The notes under the pieces: generated by a model | The model's database searches: none | Seen by the model: the letters and a program-made list of their open reading frames with translations, nothing else | Told to the model about the DNA's origin: nothing | Part shown: piece after piece, positions 33,275 to 40,897 of the stretch | Layout of the letters: each line of letters opens with the position of its first letter | Numbering within the stretch: the stretch's first letter is position 1 | Assembly (NCBI GenBank): GCA_002368605.1 | Contig: DFEB01000019.1 | Location: 35,111-99,110, forward strand | DNA from: Treponema sp. UBA3813 | GTDB taxonomy: Bacteria; Spirochaetota; Spirochaetia; Treponematales; Treponemataceae | Reading direction: 5' to 3' | DNA: 64,000 nucleotides | Position numbers and translations under genes: made by a program

Positions 33275-33795
33275 AAAATATGAATAAACTTCTGAAATAC
33301 TCATTCCTTTTGTCATTTTCTTTCGTTTTGTTCTCATGCAAAAATTATGAATCGTTATGCAACAAATTTGAAAGTCAAATATCAGAAGTCCGATGGGTTA
33401 CTATAAAAATTATAGAAAGTGGCTGGGCTTTTGAAGGGGACATTCCTGAAAAATTTTCCAATTATGAAAATCTTCTTTCAGAGGAAGAGTTACGCGCCTC
33501 AAACTGCGTGACAGTGGATCTGCCAGGAGAAAACATACAAACAAATTATTTCCTGGCACTTTTATATTCCGCAAAAAAAATCAATGCAAAGGATAATAAA
33601 CCGAAAGTAAAAAATGCCGATGGATTAAAATGGTTTTGGCAAGAGGGAATCATAATAGATGTATATTATAATGATTTGAATCGCCCTAAAGATGTGTATG
33701 TTATGCAGAATGGCAAACATATTTTCTACAAAAAAGGAGAAGAAGACATTTATTACAAAATGCCTAGCGAAATACTAAATAAGTATCGCTTTTAG
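33271..33795 (+). CDS. Lipoprotein, candidate immunity protein for toxin module 3
   Basis: 174 residues from GTG 33271, which overlaps the toxin stop (GTGA); an ATG at 33280 is the alternative. Lipoprotein signal FLLSFSFVLFSC. The mature protein is mixed alpha/beta with no family I recognise. Its coupling to the metallopeptidase module suggests that it is the cognate immunity protein and acts in the periplasm or at the membrane (inference). Confidence 0.55.
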   Translation: MKNMNKLLKYSFLLSFSFVLFSCKNYESLCNKFESQISEVRWVTIKIIESGWAFEGDIPEKFSNYENLLSEEELRASNCVTVDLPGENIQTNYFLALLYSAKKINAKDNKPKVKNADGLKWFWQEGIIIDVYYNDLNRPKDVYVMQNGKHIFYKKGEEDIYYKMPSEILNKYRF

Positions 33796-33983
33796 GACGG
33801 TAAGAATAATCTAAGTTAGTTTGCATCTACGCTACATATAGCGTGTTTTTTACTGTGTAAATCTTAGTTTGCCACTTCCCACAAATTGGCATTTGTGTGC
33901 CTTGCGGAGACTGAGTGGGGAACAACGCAAAAATTGGCAGTTAAAAATGTACAAATTCTTTCTGTTGTGCTATAATTCAAATC

Positions 33984-34773
33984 ATGGAAGAAACTACGGA
34001 ACGCCACATCAAGCCGGTTGACCAGCTCGTTTTCTCTGATGATTTCATGTTCGGGGCGGTCATGCGCGAGCCTGAAATCTGCAAGGGCGTGTTGGAGAGG
34101 CTTTTGCAAATCAAGATTGACCGACTGGCATATCCTGAGTTGCAGAAAGCAATCAGTCCGTTTTACACTCGCAAGGGAGTCCGTCTTGATGTATATGTCG
34201 CCGATTCAGACCGCGTTTTCGATGTCGAGTGCCAGACATACAAAATCGAGAGCATCGGAAAGAGAACGCGCTACTATCAGAGCATGATAGACATCGACAG
34301 CCTGATGAAGGGGGCGGACTATTCCGAGCTGAAGGAGAGTTTCGTCATCTTCATCTGTCTTGATGACCCGTTCGGCGCAGGACTTCCAGTCTACACTTTC
34401 AACCGAAAATGTTTGGAAGACGAGAGCGTGGAACTCGGAGACCAGACGCATCATCTGATTTTTCAACTGCGATGCGTATAATCGAGAGAAGAATCCAGAA
34501 CTCAGGGATTTCCTTTCGTTCGTGAAGAGCAACAAGGCTGAGTCCGACTTCACAAGGGGGATAGAGAACATGGTACAGACAAAGAAATTCGAGCAGACAT
34601 TCGTGAACGAGTACTTGGCATGGAATCTTCACGACCAAGATGTCCTAAAACGAGGAAAAGAAGAAGGTAGAATTGCTCTTAGTGTTGACCTTATAAAATC
34701 AGGTTTACTTTCAGTAAAAGATGCCGCTATAAAACTTGGTATGTCCGAAGCAGATTTGAAAAAGCGACTTTAA
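33984..34773 (+). pseudogene. Rpn-family PD-(D/E)XK nuclease (putative transposase), frameshifted
   Basis: The first frame (33984-34481) gives LVFSDDFMFGAVM, then the PD-(D/E)XK-like core RLDVYVADSDRVFDVECQTY (D and E-x-Q), GKRTRYYQSMID and FVIFICLDDPFG. It breaks in a five-T run at 34459-34463. Removing one T joins the frame to ...DAYNREKNPELRDFLSFV and the 34522-34773 frame (C-terminal RGKEEGRIALSV and a degenerate HTH-like SVKDAAIKLGMSEADL). Rpn proteins are recombination-promoting nucleases. An extended -10 TGCTATAAT lies upstream. One inactivating indel, or a sequencing error. Confidence 0.85.
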
Positions 34774-34793
34774 TTACAATATCAACTTAAAAA

Positions 34794-34823
34794 ATCGGCT
34801 CTTTCCTCAGAAAATGAGCCGAT
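34794..34823 (+). terminator. Stem-loop after the Rpn pseudogene
   Basis: ATCGGCTC (34794-34801) pairs perfectly with GAGCCGAT (34816-34823), and a TTTC/GAAA pair inside the loop can extend it. There is no long T-run, so termination efficiency is uncertain. It lies inside the 988-bp element just before its right end. Confidence 0.5.
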
Positions 34824-34864
34824 ATGGAGAGCAAACAGGGGCGTTTCGTTAGACAAATGGCAAT

Positions 34865-35518
34865 TTGTATCACTACGCAGGGAATAACCCTGTCAAGTAT
34901 ACAGACCCGGATGGAAGACAAAGTTATCCCACAGATGGCTCAGGAGCTCTAGCTGAACAATCGGAAGAATTAACATTTACATTAGTAGAAGCTTCTAAAA
35001 ATCCTGGAACTAGAGCAGCAATTGCTTCTGTTATCTTAAAATTTTTTACGCCTCTTTTTATTGTTGGATTCTGTCTCACGCTGCAAGGGTCTTCTATTTC
35101 TCCGACTCCTGCATTGCCTCCAAATTATAGCATGGATTCTAATGGTAATATCCGTGCTCCTAATGGAACAAACATTGCAACTATAGATCAGGCATATAAA
35201 CATGCAGAAGGATGTTCTGATTGGGCAGATGTTGATGGCTGGGGGAAAGGAACATTTGACAATGAAAACGCCTCTCTGTTAGATCATTTTGATAGACATG
35301 GTGCTGAGGTTGGTGCTACAACTCCTGAACAATATTTAAATAAGGCTAAAGGTTTTGCTCAAAATCTAAAAGGGTGTCATAAACGACCTAGCTATAACAA
35401 AAAAACTGGAGAATTAACAGGTATTAGATATACGAAAAATGGAAAGTATGTGATTCTTGATATAAATACTAAAGAAATATTATCTTTTGGCGCTGAAAAT
35501 CACAATGGAGATTTATAG
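34865..35518 (+). CDS. Orphan Rhs C-terminal toxin module 4: BECR-like nuclease domain (tentative)
   Basis: Opens in the Rhs tail YHYAGNNPVKYTDPDG at the right end of the Rpn-carrying element. A hydrophobic segment (IASVILKFFTPLFIVGFCL, about 51-70) precedes the toxin proper. The last ~90 residues read LLDHFDRHGAEVGATTPEQYLNKA...GIRYTKNGKYVILDINTKEILSFG (key residues H, H, RY, D). This pattern is seen in Barnase/EndoU/ColicinE5/RelE-like (BECR) toxins. The assignment is tentative. The immunity candidate starts four bases after the stop. Confidence 0.6.
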   Translation: MYHYAGNNPVKYTDPDGRQSYPTDGSGALAEQSEELTFTLVEASKNPGTRAAIASVILKFFTPLFIVGFCLTLQGSSISPTPALPPNYSMDSNGNIRAPNGTNIATIDQAYKHAEGCSDWADVDGWGKGTFDNENASLLDHFDRHGAEVGATTPEQYLNKAKGFAQNLKGCHKRPSYNKKTGELTGIRYTKNGKYVILDINTKEILSFGAENHNGDL

Positions 35519-35522
35519 AGAT

Positions 35523-35945
35523 ATGGAAAATATATTTCACTTTTTTATACAGACAAACACTCAGGAGTTGGAAAGTTATTTTAATAAAACTCTTTCATAT
35601 AAAGACTTTCTAAATAGAAATTATAAGCTCCCGATTTATGATGATATATTGCAAATAATGGCTAAATATCGTTTATTGGCAAAACCATGCTATAATTATA
35701 ATAATACGGAGATAACAATAGGTATTGATTTATATGGAGCTTCAGTTATACACCCTGACCAAATAAGAGAATTTATTTCATCTTTCCGCACATTTGAATG
35801 TAAAATAAAAAATGGAGAATTACTGAGCGATCTGGAAACATTTGAGATTCCCTTGTATAAAGCCGAAAGCGAAACAGAAAAATATATAAATTTTTTAGAA
35901 ATTGCTTTAGATAAACAATTATATATTTTTCATAGTGGAATTTAA
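35523..35945 (+). CDS. Candidate immunity protein for toxin module 4
   Basis: About 140 residues from ATG 35523, four bases after the toxin stop; in-frame starts further upstream lie inside the toxin gene. Soluble, acidic, no signal peptide, no recognised family. A cytoplasmic immunity protein fits a nuclease toxin. The following ~200 bases hold only degenerate short frames. Confidence 0.5.
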   Translation: MENIFHFFIQTNTQELESYFNKTLSYKDFLNRNYKLPIYDDILQIMAKYRLLAKPCYNYNNTEITIGIDLYGASVIHPDQIREFISSFRTFECKIKNGELLSDLETFEIPLYKAESETEKYINFLEIALDKQLYIFHSGI

Positions 35946-36154
35946 TGAATGAAATTTTTCTATACATATTTACTCTATTTACCAGATTTGCGTGAATGAT
36001 GGCGGTCACAGGGCATACATCAGATAGTCAAACGAAGCAGATTTTTATGATGGATTGGATGGTGTAATACACAGATTTTATGTTTTCTCTGAATTTGATA
36101 TTAATTAGAAAATTGAAAAAAATTTCAAATAAATTGACAGTTGGAGACTTTCTT

Positions 36155-36391
36155 ATGAGGCATATATTTATAATAAGATTCAAAATTAATATTTTATTTT
36201 TTCTTTTCATGATAATACTAGAGGGGTGTTGCTCCAACAGTATCAATTTCTATGAGAGAAATGATATTGATATTTCTTTGTCAACAAATGGAGATAACTC
36301 TTTCGCTGTTGTTCTTGAAAATAACTCTGGCCATGATTTATACTTTCAGAATGGCATGTTTGATTTTATTGGATTGGAGACCGAACAGTGA
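36155..36391 (+). CDS. Small lipoprotein (orphan immunity-like gene)
   Basis: 78 residues from ATG 36155, which has TTGGAG nine bases upstream; an upstream frame start lacks this and the signal peptide. Signal ILFFLFMIILEGC with the lipid Cys at about 24. Short mature part. Its stop overlaps the next start (GTGA). Not recognised; a member of a three-gene set of small exported proteins with no adjacent toxin. Confidence 0.5.
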   Translation: MRHIFIIRFKINILFFLFMIILEGCCSNSINFYERNDIDISLSTNGDNSFAVVLENNSGHDLYFQNGMFDFIGLETEQ

Positions 36392-36768
36392 TTTTTTGCA
36401 AAAAAAGTGGTTTTTTTCTATATTTCATATTGTTTTTGCAACTTTTTGTTTCATGTGATAATTTTCCAACAATCGGATTTTTGAATAGTACGGAAACAAC
36501 TATTATGATTGATTATGAGATAAATGAAACTTTCATAAAAGAAAATCCAGGTTTTTCAATGCAAGTTTCTCCTATCATTATCAAACATGGTCAAGAACTT
36601 TCGCCTTTTTGTTTTTGGGGAGGAATTCCGCCTAAACTGATGTTAGCATCAGATGAATCGGAAGTTCAAGATTTGTTACAAGAATTCTTCAAGGATATAT
36701 CGGTTTATACAATAGAAAATGAAATCGAGAACATTGTTAGAAGTTTTAAAGAATCACAAAATGACTAG
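36388..36768 (+). CDS. Small lipoprotein (orphan immunity-like gene)
   Basis: 126 residues from a GTG overlapping the previous stop by four bases. Signal LYFILFLQLFVSC. The mature part begins DNFPTIGFLNSTETTIMIDYEI, suggesting a beta-sandwich-like start. The next gene begins 11 bases later. Function unknown; probably translated together with its neighbours. Confidence 0.5.
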   Translation: MIFCKKSGFFLYFILFLQLFVSCDNFPTIGFLNSTETTIMIDYEINETFIKENPGFSMQVSPIIIKHGQELSPFCFWGGIPPKLMLASDESEVQDLLQEFFKDISVYTIENEIENIVRSFKESQND

Positions 36769-36779
36769 GAGCTGGGATT

Positions 36780-37310
36780 ATGAAAGGATTGTTTGCATTT
36801 GTTTTGATTGGGGCAAGAATAATAACTTTTAATTATGTACTGGATGATTTGAAATTCGAATATGCAGATAAAGATTCTGGCGTGTTTATTCAAATATTGT
36901 TTCAGCCTACAGCTGAAAATACACCTTTTCGTATTATCGAAAAATCTCCGTATAATATGACTGTGTATTTGGAATTTTTATCTAAAGAAGCTGTTGAATC
37001 TATTAAAATTAATAGCTTTGAACTTATTTTGGAATCTGGAGAAACTGTACATTTGAATGATTTTATTGATTGGGTAAAAATTGACGATGAAATTTCAAAC
37101 AAAACAAATTTTGAAAATATTACTATGCCTGTTTCAAAATCTATGGATTTTAGGTTTCAAAAACTTCCATTAAATGAAAAAAATGACTTGCATATTAAGG
37201 TTCATATTGACTTAGATTTAAATTATATTAACAAATCTACAAAAAAATATAACTATGATATTCCTTTTCGCTTAATGAAGCATAGTGGAAGATGGTTTCC
37301 TACAACATAA
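36780..37310 (+). CDS. Hypothetical exported protein
   Basis: 176 residues. A weak hydrophobic N-terminus (MKGLFAFVLIGARIITF) without a clear lipobox, then a beta-rich body. GAGCTGGGATT lies just before the ATG. Last of a three-gene set (36155-37310) that lies directly upstream of the truncated Rhs core. It may be immunity for a toxin module that was lost or lies elsewhere (inference). Confidence 0.5.
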   Translation: MKGLFAFVLIGARIITFNYVLDDLKFEYADKDSGVFIQILFQPTAENTPFRIIEKSPYNMTVYLEFLSKEAVESIKINSFELILESGETVHLNDFIDWVKIDDEISNKTNFENITMPVSKSMDFRFQKLPLNEKNDLHIKVHIDLDLNYINKSTKKYNYDIPFRLMKHSGRWFPTT

Positions 37311-37408
37311 ATCTTTTCTAAGCAATTACCTTTGGACTACGATTTACAAACCAACAACTTTCTTCTATTGTAATAAAAAGATTTTACGATACGCTTCCGG
37401 CTGCTCCC

Positions 37409-38719
37409 ATGAGAGTGGTCGGAGGCAACCGTTCTTTGACAATGGAGAGAGGCGGCTCGGACAGTTCTTCTGGCTTTAAAAGAACTTACACTTGGGACGA
37501 ACGAGGTCGCCTTATTGCAACGACTGATTCAAATGCAGATGTTGAATATGTCTACGGCGAAGACAACCAGCGTGCCGTCAAGTCGAGTGACTCAGGGGAG
37601 ACTCTGTACTTCAACAATTTCTGGACCTGGAGTAATAATTCTACTGTTTATAACGGCGAACGCACCTCTAAACACCTCTTCCTTGGAAGCGAGCGCATCG
37701 TGACAAAACTCAACAGCGCAAATCACCCGACTTACAGTGAGGAGAGCGCATCGACATATTACTATCATAGCGACCACTTAGGCTCTGCCAGCGTGATAAG
37801 CGACAACGACGGCCGGGAGTATGAGAGAATCGAGTACACTCCGTATGGGGAAGTCTGGATTGATAAGAGTGCAGCCACATACAAAACGCCATACCGGTTT
37901 ACAGGCAAGGAGCGGGATGAAGAGACAGGGCTGTATTATTATGGGGCGCGCTATTTGGACCCGATGTATTCTCGGTGGCTCTCAACTGACCCCGCGTTGG
38001 GCGACTACATTCCACAAGCCCCGATTAACGATGAGGCGAAGAAGCATAATCAGAACCTTCCTGGCATGGGAGGTGTGTTTAATCACATCAATGGCAATTT
38101 GTACCACTACGCGGGGAACAATCCTGTCAAGTATACAGACCCGGATGGAAGGGAAGAAATTCCTTATGCGGAATTATCTCAGGGGAATTTTAAAGAACGA
38201 AGTTGGTTTTCATACCATATTGATGAGCCTCTTACAAAATTTTGCGCCAGGAATTTTTTTGGTTTTTCTCCAGCAGAGTATGTAACACTAATGGATGGAA
38301 CGATAGTTCCAATGTCTGAAAGTGGAGAAAGTTTTTCAAATTCTGAAAAAACGACAGATTGCATATTTTTTTGCTTAACAGTCTTTGCTTCCGTATTCAA
38401 ATTAACAAAAGCTTGTAATGTTATTTCAAAAACAAGCAATGTTATTTCAAATACAAGTAAATTAACTGCAGCAGATATTGTTTTTTCTGATAAATTTTCT
38501 AAACCTGCATATAAGGGGCAGGTTGCGGCACGAGGTTGGACAACAGAAAAAATAGCCAATACAATAAATAATCCTTTAAAAATATCATCAAGTGTCAATA
38601 AAGCAACTGGAAACTCTGCTACGCTATACTATATAGATGAAATTCATTACGTTGCGCAGGATGATGTTACAAAGAAAATTATACAAGTCGCCGATTTGAA
38701 TGATCCAAACTGGAAGTAG
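37409..38719 (+). CDS. 5'-truncated Rhs core with colicin E5-like RNase toxin (module 5)
   Basis: Rhs similarity begins in frame at about 37379 (FYDTLPAAP), before the ATG at 37409, and the ~1000+ residues of a full Rhs N-terminus are absent. YD-type strands lead to the Rhs-associated core: YYYHSDHLGSASV, IEYTPYGEVW, YRFTGKERDEETGLYYYGARYLDPMYSRWLS, then NLYHYAGNNPVKYTDPDG at about residues 229-248. The toxin ends ARGWTTEKIANTINNP...GNSATLYYID..HYVAQDD...IIQVADLNDPNW, the colicin E5-like tRNA-anticodon RNase pattern. An immunity candidate follows. This is the only core still fused to a toxin. Confidence 0.85.
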   Translation: MRVVGGNRSLTMERGGSDSSSGFKRTYTWDERGRLIATTDSNADVEYVYGEDNQRAVKSSDSGETLYFNNFWTWSNNSTVYNGERTSKHLFLGSERIVTKLNSANHPTYSEESASTYYYHSDHLGSASVISDNDGREYERIEYTPYGEVWIDKSAATYKTPYRFTGKERDEETGLYYYGARYLDPMYSRWLSTDPALGDYIPQAPINDEAKKHNQNLPGMGGVFNHINGNLYHYAGNNPVKYTDPDGREEIPYAELSQGNFKERSWFSYHIDEPLTKFCARNFFGFSPAEYVTLMDGTIVPMSESGESFSNSEKTTDCIFFCLTVFASVFKLTKACNVISKTSNVISNTSKLTAADIVFSDKFSKPAYKGQVAARGWTTEKIANTINNPLKISSSVNKATGNSATLYYIDEIHYVAQDDVTKKIIQVADLNDPNWK

Positions 38720-38727
38720 GAGGAAAA

Positions 38728-39195
38728 ATGTCTTATAAAAGCAATTTTTTAGATGGTTACATAAAATTAAAAAATGGCGAGACCCATTATGTGACGATTT
38801 CCGAGCTTTATCACTTAATAGATAAGTTGAAATCTCATAATTTAATGCTAAATAGCATTTCTTTTGTTCCTTTTTACAAAAATCGGGATTTTCAGCTAGA
38901 AATTGATGAGCGAATTTTATATATAGAACAACATGCCAGCGTATCTGAAGAAGAAAAATCAGAATTTTATGAAAATCAAAAATGTGAAGAAGACTTCTAT
39001 AATATTGATATAACAAAGAGATATTTTTTGATACAAAAAAATGATATTGATGCATATAAAAGAAGTCTTGATGACATAATCGCTTATCTTGATGATTTAA
39101 TTCGTTATATACAAAAGCGGCTAAAATCTGAATATAATCTGAACGAGGTTGATTTTTTGACAGGATATATATGCTTTGAAATTTACTATGATTAA
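38728..39195 (+). CDS. Candidate immunity protein for the colicin E5-like toxin
   Basis: 155 residues, soluble, acidic, no signal peptide. AGGAGG is ideally spaced before the ATG at 38728, eight bases after the toxin stop. The C-terminal half has a long helix (YKRSLDDIIAYLDDLIRYIQKRL). No recognised family. Position and cytoplasmic location fit immunity to an RNase. Confidence 0.6.
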   Translation: MSYKSNFLDGYIKLKNGETHYVTISELYHLIDKLKSHNLMLNSISFVPFYKNRDFQLEIDERILYIEQHASVSEEEKSEFYENQKCEEDFYNIDITKRYFLIQKNDIDAYKRSLDDIIAYLDDLIRYIQKRLKSEYNLNEVDFLTGYICFEIYYD

Positions 39196-39282
39196 ACGAA
39201 ATTAAATTATAATTTTTTATATTCCAACTTTATTGTTTTTGTACAGTTCTGTATAGTGGAATTTTCTTCCTTTTTCACTCCC

Positions 39283-39461
39283 ACAAATTGGCATTTGTCA
39301 GCCTTGCGGAGACTGAGTGGGGAATTTGACAGAATTCCGTGCCGAATTCCCCGATTCCTGCCGAAAATTTTGCGAGGAGTGATGATTTATTCCGATTTCC
39401 GTGCTACAATAGGCTTCAAGGAGGCAAAAAGGGGCGTTTCGTTAGACAAATGGCAATTTGT
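39283..39461 (+). repeat. 179-bp terminal-inverted-repeat element, copy D
   Basis: Full copy, nearly identical to copy B. Here the sequence right after the element (TTGCTTATGCC, encoding FAYA) differs from the TACCACTACGC seen after copies A, B and E. The element therefore ends where the inverted repeat ends rather than being an accident of shared Rhs sequence. A TATAGTG-containing flank precedes it. Confidence 0.9.
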
Positions 39462-40087
39462 TTGCTTATGCCGCAAACAATCCTGTCAAGTATACAGATC
39501 CTGATGGGAGGGTTATTGAAACTGGTTGGGATGCCTTTAATGTTGCTTTAGACATAACAAGTTTTGCATCAAATATGGTGTCTGGAAATTATGCTGGAGC
39601 AGCATGGGATTTAGCCTCATTATTATATGATGGTTTTGCAACTGCTACACCTGGATTGCCAGGAGGAACAGGTTCTGTTAAATTAATTTCAAAATTATCA
39701 AAAGAGTATGGCGATGATGCGGCTAAACTAGTATTAAAGTATAGTGATGATATTGCAGAGATAATTTTCAAAGGGGGGAACTCTGCAAAACTAGGACGCA
39801 ATCTAATAAAATCGGGAATTGAAAGAGGGGTGAATCAAGCAGCACATCATATAGTCGCTGGCGGTTCGCGGTTCGCAAAAAACACACGGAAGATACTCGC
39901 AAAGTTTGGTATTGGAATTAATGATGCGGTTAATGGCGTATTTCTTGATGCTTCAAAACACGCAGGATTACATAAAAAACAGTATTACGAAAAAGTAGAA
40001 AAACTACTTAGCGAAGCAAAAACAAAAGAGGATGCAATAAAAATACTAAAAGATATTGGTAAGCAACTAAGTGAAGGAGTGTTCTAA
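39458..40087 (+). CDS. Orphan Rhs C-terminal toxin module 6: AHH-type HNH nuclease
   Basis: Opens in LFAYAANNPVKYTDPDG at the end of repeat copy D. A linker of ~110 residues precedes the nuclease: GVNQAAHHIVAGGSRFAKNTRKIL (AHH at about 128-130), KFGIGINDAVNGVFL and KHAGLHKKQYYEKVEKLL. The AHH, the N and the later H are the conserved positions of the AHH branch of the HNH/EndoVII superfamily. The target would be DNA or RNA in the recipient. The immunity candidate starts three bases after the stop. Confidence 0.82.
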   Translation: MFAYAANNPVKYTDPDGRVIETGWDAFNVALDITSFASNMVSGNYAGAAWDLASLLYDGFATATPGLPGGTGSVKLISKLSKEYGDDAAKLVLKYSDDIAEIIFKGGNSAKLGRNLIKSGIERGVNQAAHHIVAGGSRFAKNTRKILAKFGIGINDAVNGVFLDASKHAGLHKKQYYEKVEKLLSEAKTKEDAIKILKDIGKQLSEGVF

Positions 40088-40090
40088 GCA

Positions 40091-40627
40091 ATGAATATAT
40101 ATATACTTAGGCATGATGCAGAAAACTATAGATGGCTTGAATATAAAGGTAATTGGTTTGATTTTTTTTGGAATCTACAGGATTCAGTTCCAATTAAAGA
40201 ATTCCATGAAAAAATAATATGTAAGCAGATAAGGGATAAAAAAGAAAGAACATTAGGCGACTTCCCCTGTTTTGTCGTTCCAGCCTTAAGCCAGAATGCA
40301 AAAAATACTTTAGGAAAATATTTTGAAAATTTAGTCGAAATCTTTCCGTTGGAATGTGGGAAATTAGGGCAATATTACTTTATGAATGTAATAAATGTTC
40401 TGGACTGCCTTGATGAAGAAAAATCAAAATTAGAATTTTTCGATGACGGGAGAATTTTCAAAATTATTAATTATGAATTTAAACATACGCTGACAGATTT
40501 TGAAACAAGAATTTTCAAAATACAAAAAAAGGAGCGAGGGGAAATTTATGTAAATGAAGAAACTAAGAATCTTATTGAAACAGCAGGGCTAAAAGGTTTT
40601 GTTTTTGAAAAAGTTGGATATTTTTAG
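40091..40627 (+). CDS. DUF1629/Imm11-like immunity protein candidate
   Basis: 178 residues, soluble. The pattern GDFPCFVVPALSQNAKNTL...LVEIFPLEC...YYFMNVINVLDCLDEEKS...LIETAGLKGFVF resembles the DUF1629 (Imm11-like) immunity proteins often found next to nuclease toxins; this is from memory and tentative. Three bases after the AHH toxin module, hence the likely cognate immunity gene. Confidence 0.62.
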   Translation: MNIYILRHDAENYRWLEYKGNWFDFFWNLQDSVPIKEFHEKIICKQIRDKKERTLGDFPCFVVPALSQNAKNTLGKYFENLVEIFPLECGKLGQYYFMNVINVLDCLDEEKSKLEFFDDGRIFKIINYEFKHTLTDFETRIFKIQKKERGEIYVNEETKNLIETAGLKGFVFEKVGYF

Positions 40628-40718
40628 GAGTTTCTTTTTTGTATCACTATGTGTTCAGATTGTATAGTCTTTTTTTAATCTCTCGTGTATAGTGAAACTA
40701 TTCTCCTCCCCATCTCCC

Positions 40719-40897
40719 ACAAATTGGCATTTGTGTGCCTAGCGGAGACTGAGTGGGGAATTTGACAGAATTCCGTGCCGAATTCCCCGATTCCTGCCGA
40801 AAATTTTGCGAAGTGTGGTGATTTATTCCGATTTCCGTGCTACAATAGGCTTCAAGGAGGCCAAAAAGGGCGTTTCGTTAGACAAATGGCAATTTGT
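40719..40897 (+). repeat. 179-bp terminal-inverted-repeat element, copy E
   Basis: Full copy with only scattered substitutions relative to B and D. Its left flank (TGTATAGTC, a T-run, then TATAGTGAAAC, from 40661) is almost the same as the flank of copy A from 31228, so homology between A and E extends some 55 bases beyond the element. Confidence 0.9.

Larger units (their letters stand above)
33881..34868 (+). mobile_element. 988-bp Rpn-carrying version of the 179-bp element (copy C)
   Basis: The left ~40 bases (from ACAAATTGGCATTTGT to GACTGAGTGGGGAA) and the right ~35 bases (GGGGCGTTTCGTTAGAC plus the ACAAATGGCAATTTGT end) match the ends of the 179-bp copies. Between them lies a frameshifted Rpn-family gene. 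This is what a parent element would look like, with the 179-bp copies as internally deleted derivatives. The alternative is that the gene entered an existing 179-bp copy and replaced its middle. Confidence 0.6.

Noticed and set aside
35946..36154. Remains of another toxin module between 35946 and 36154
   Set aside because: Only short frames without any Rhs tail or element sequence are present, so nothing can be supported.
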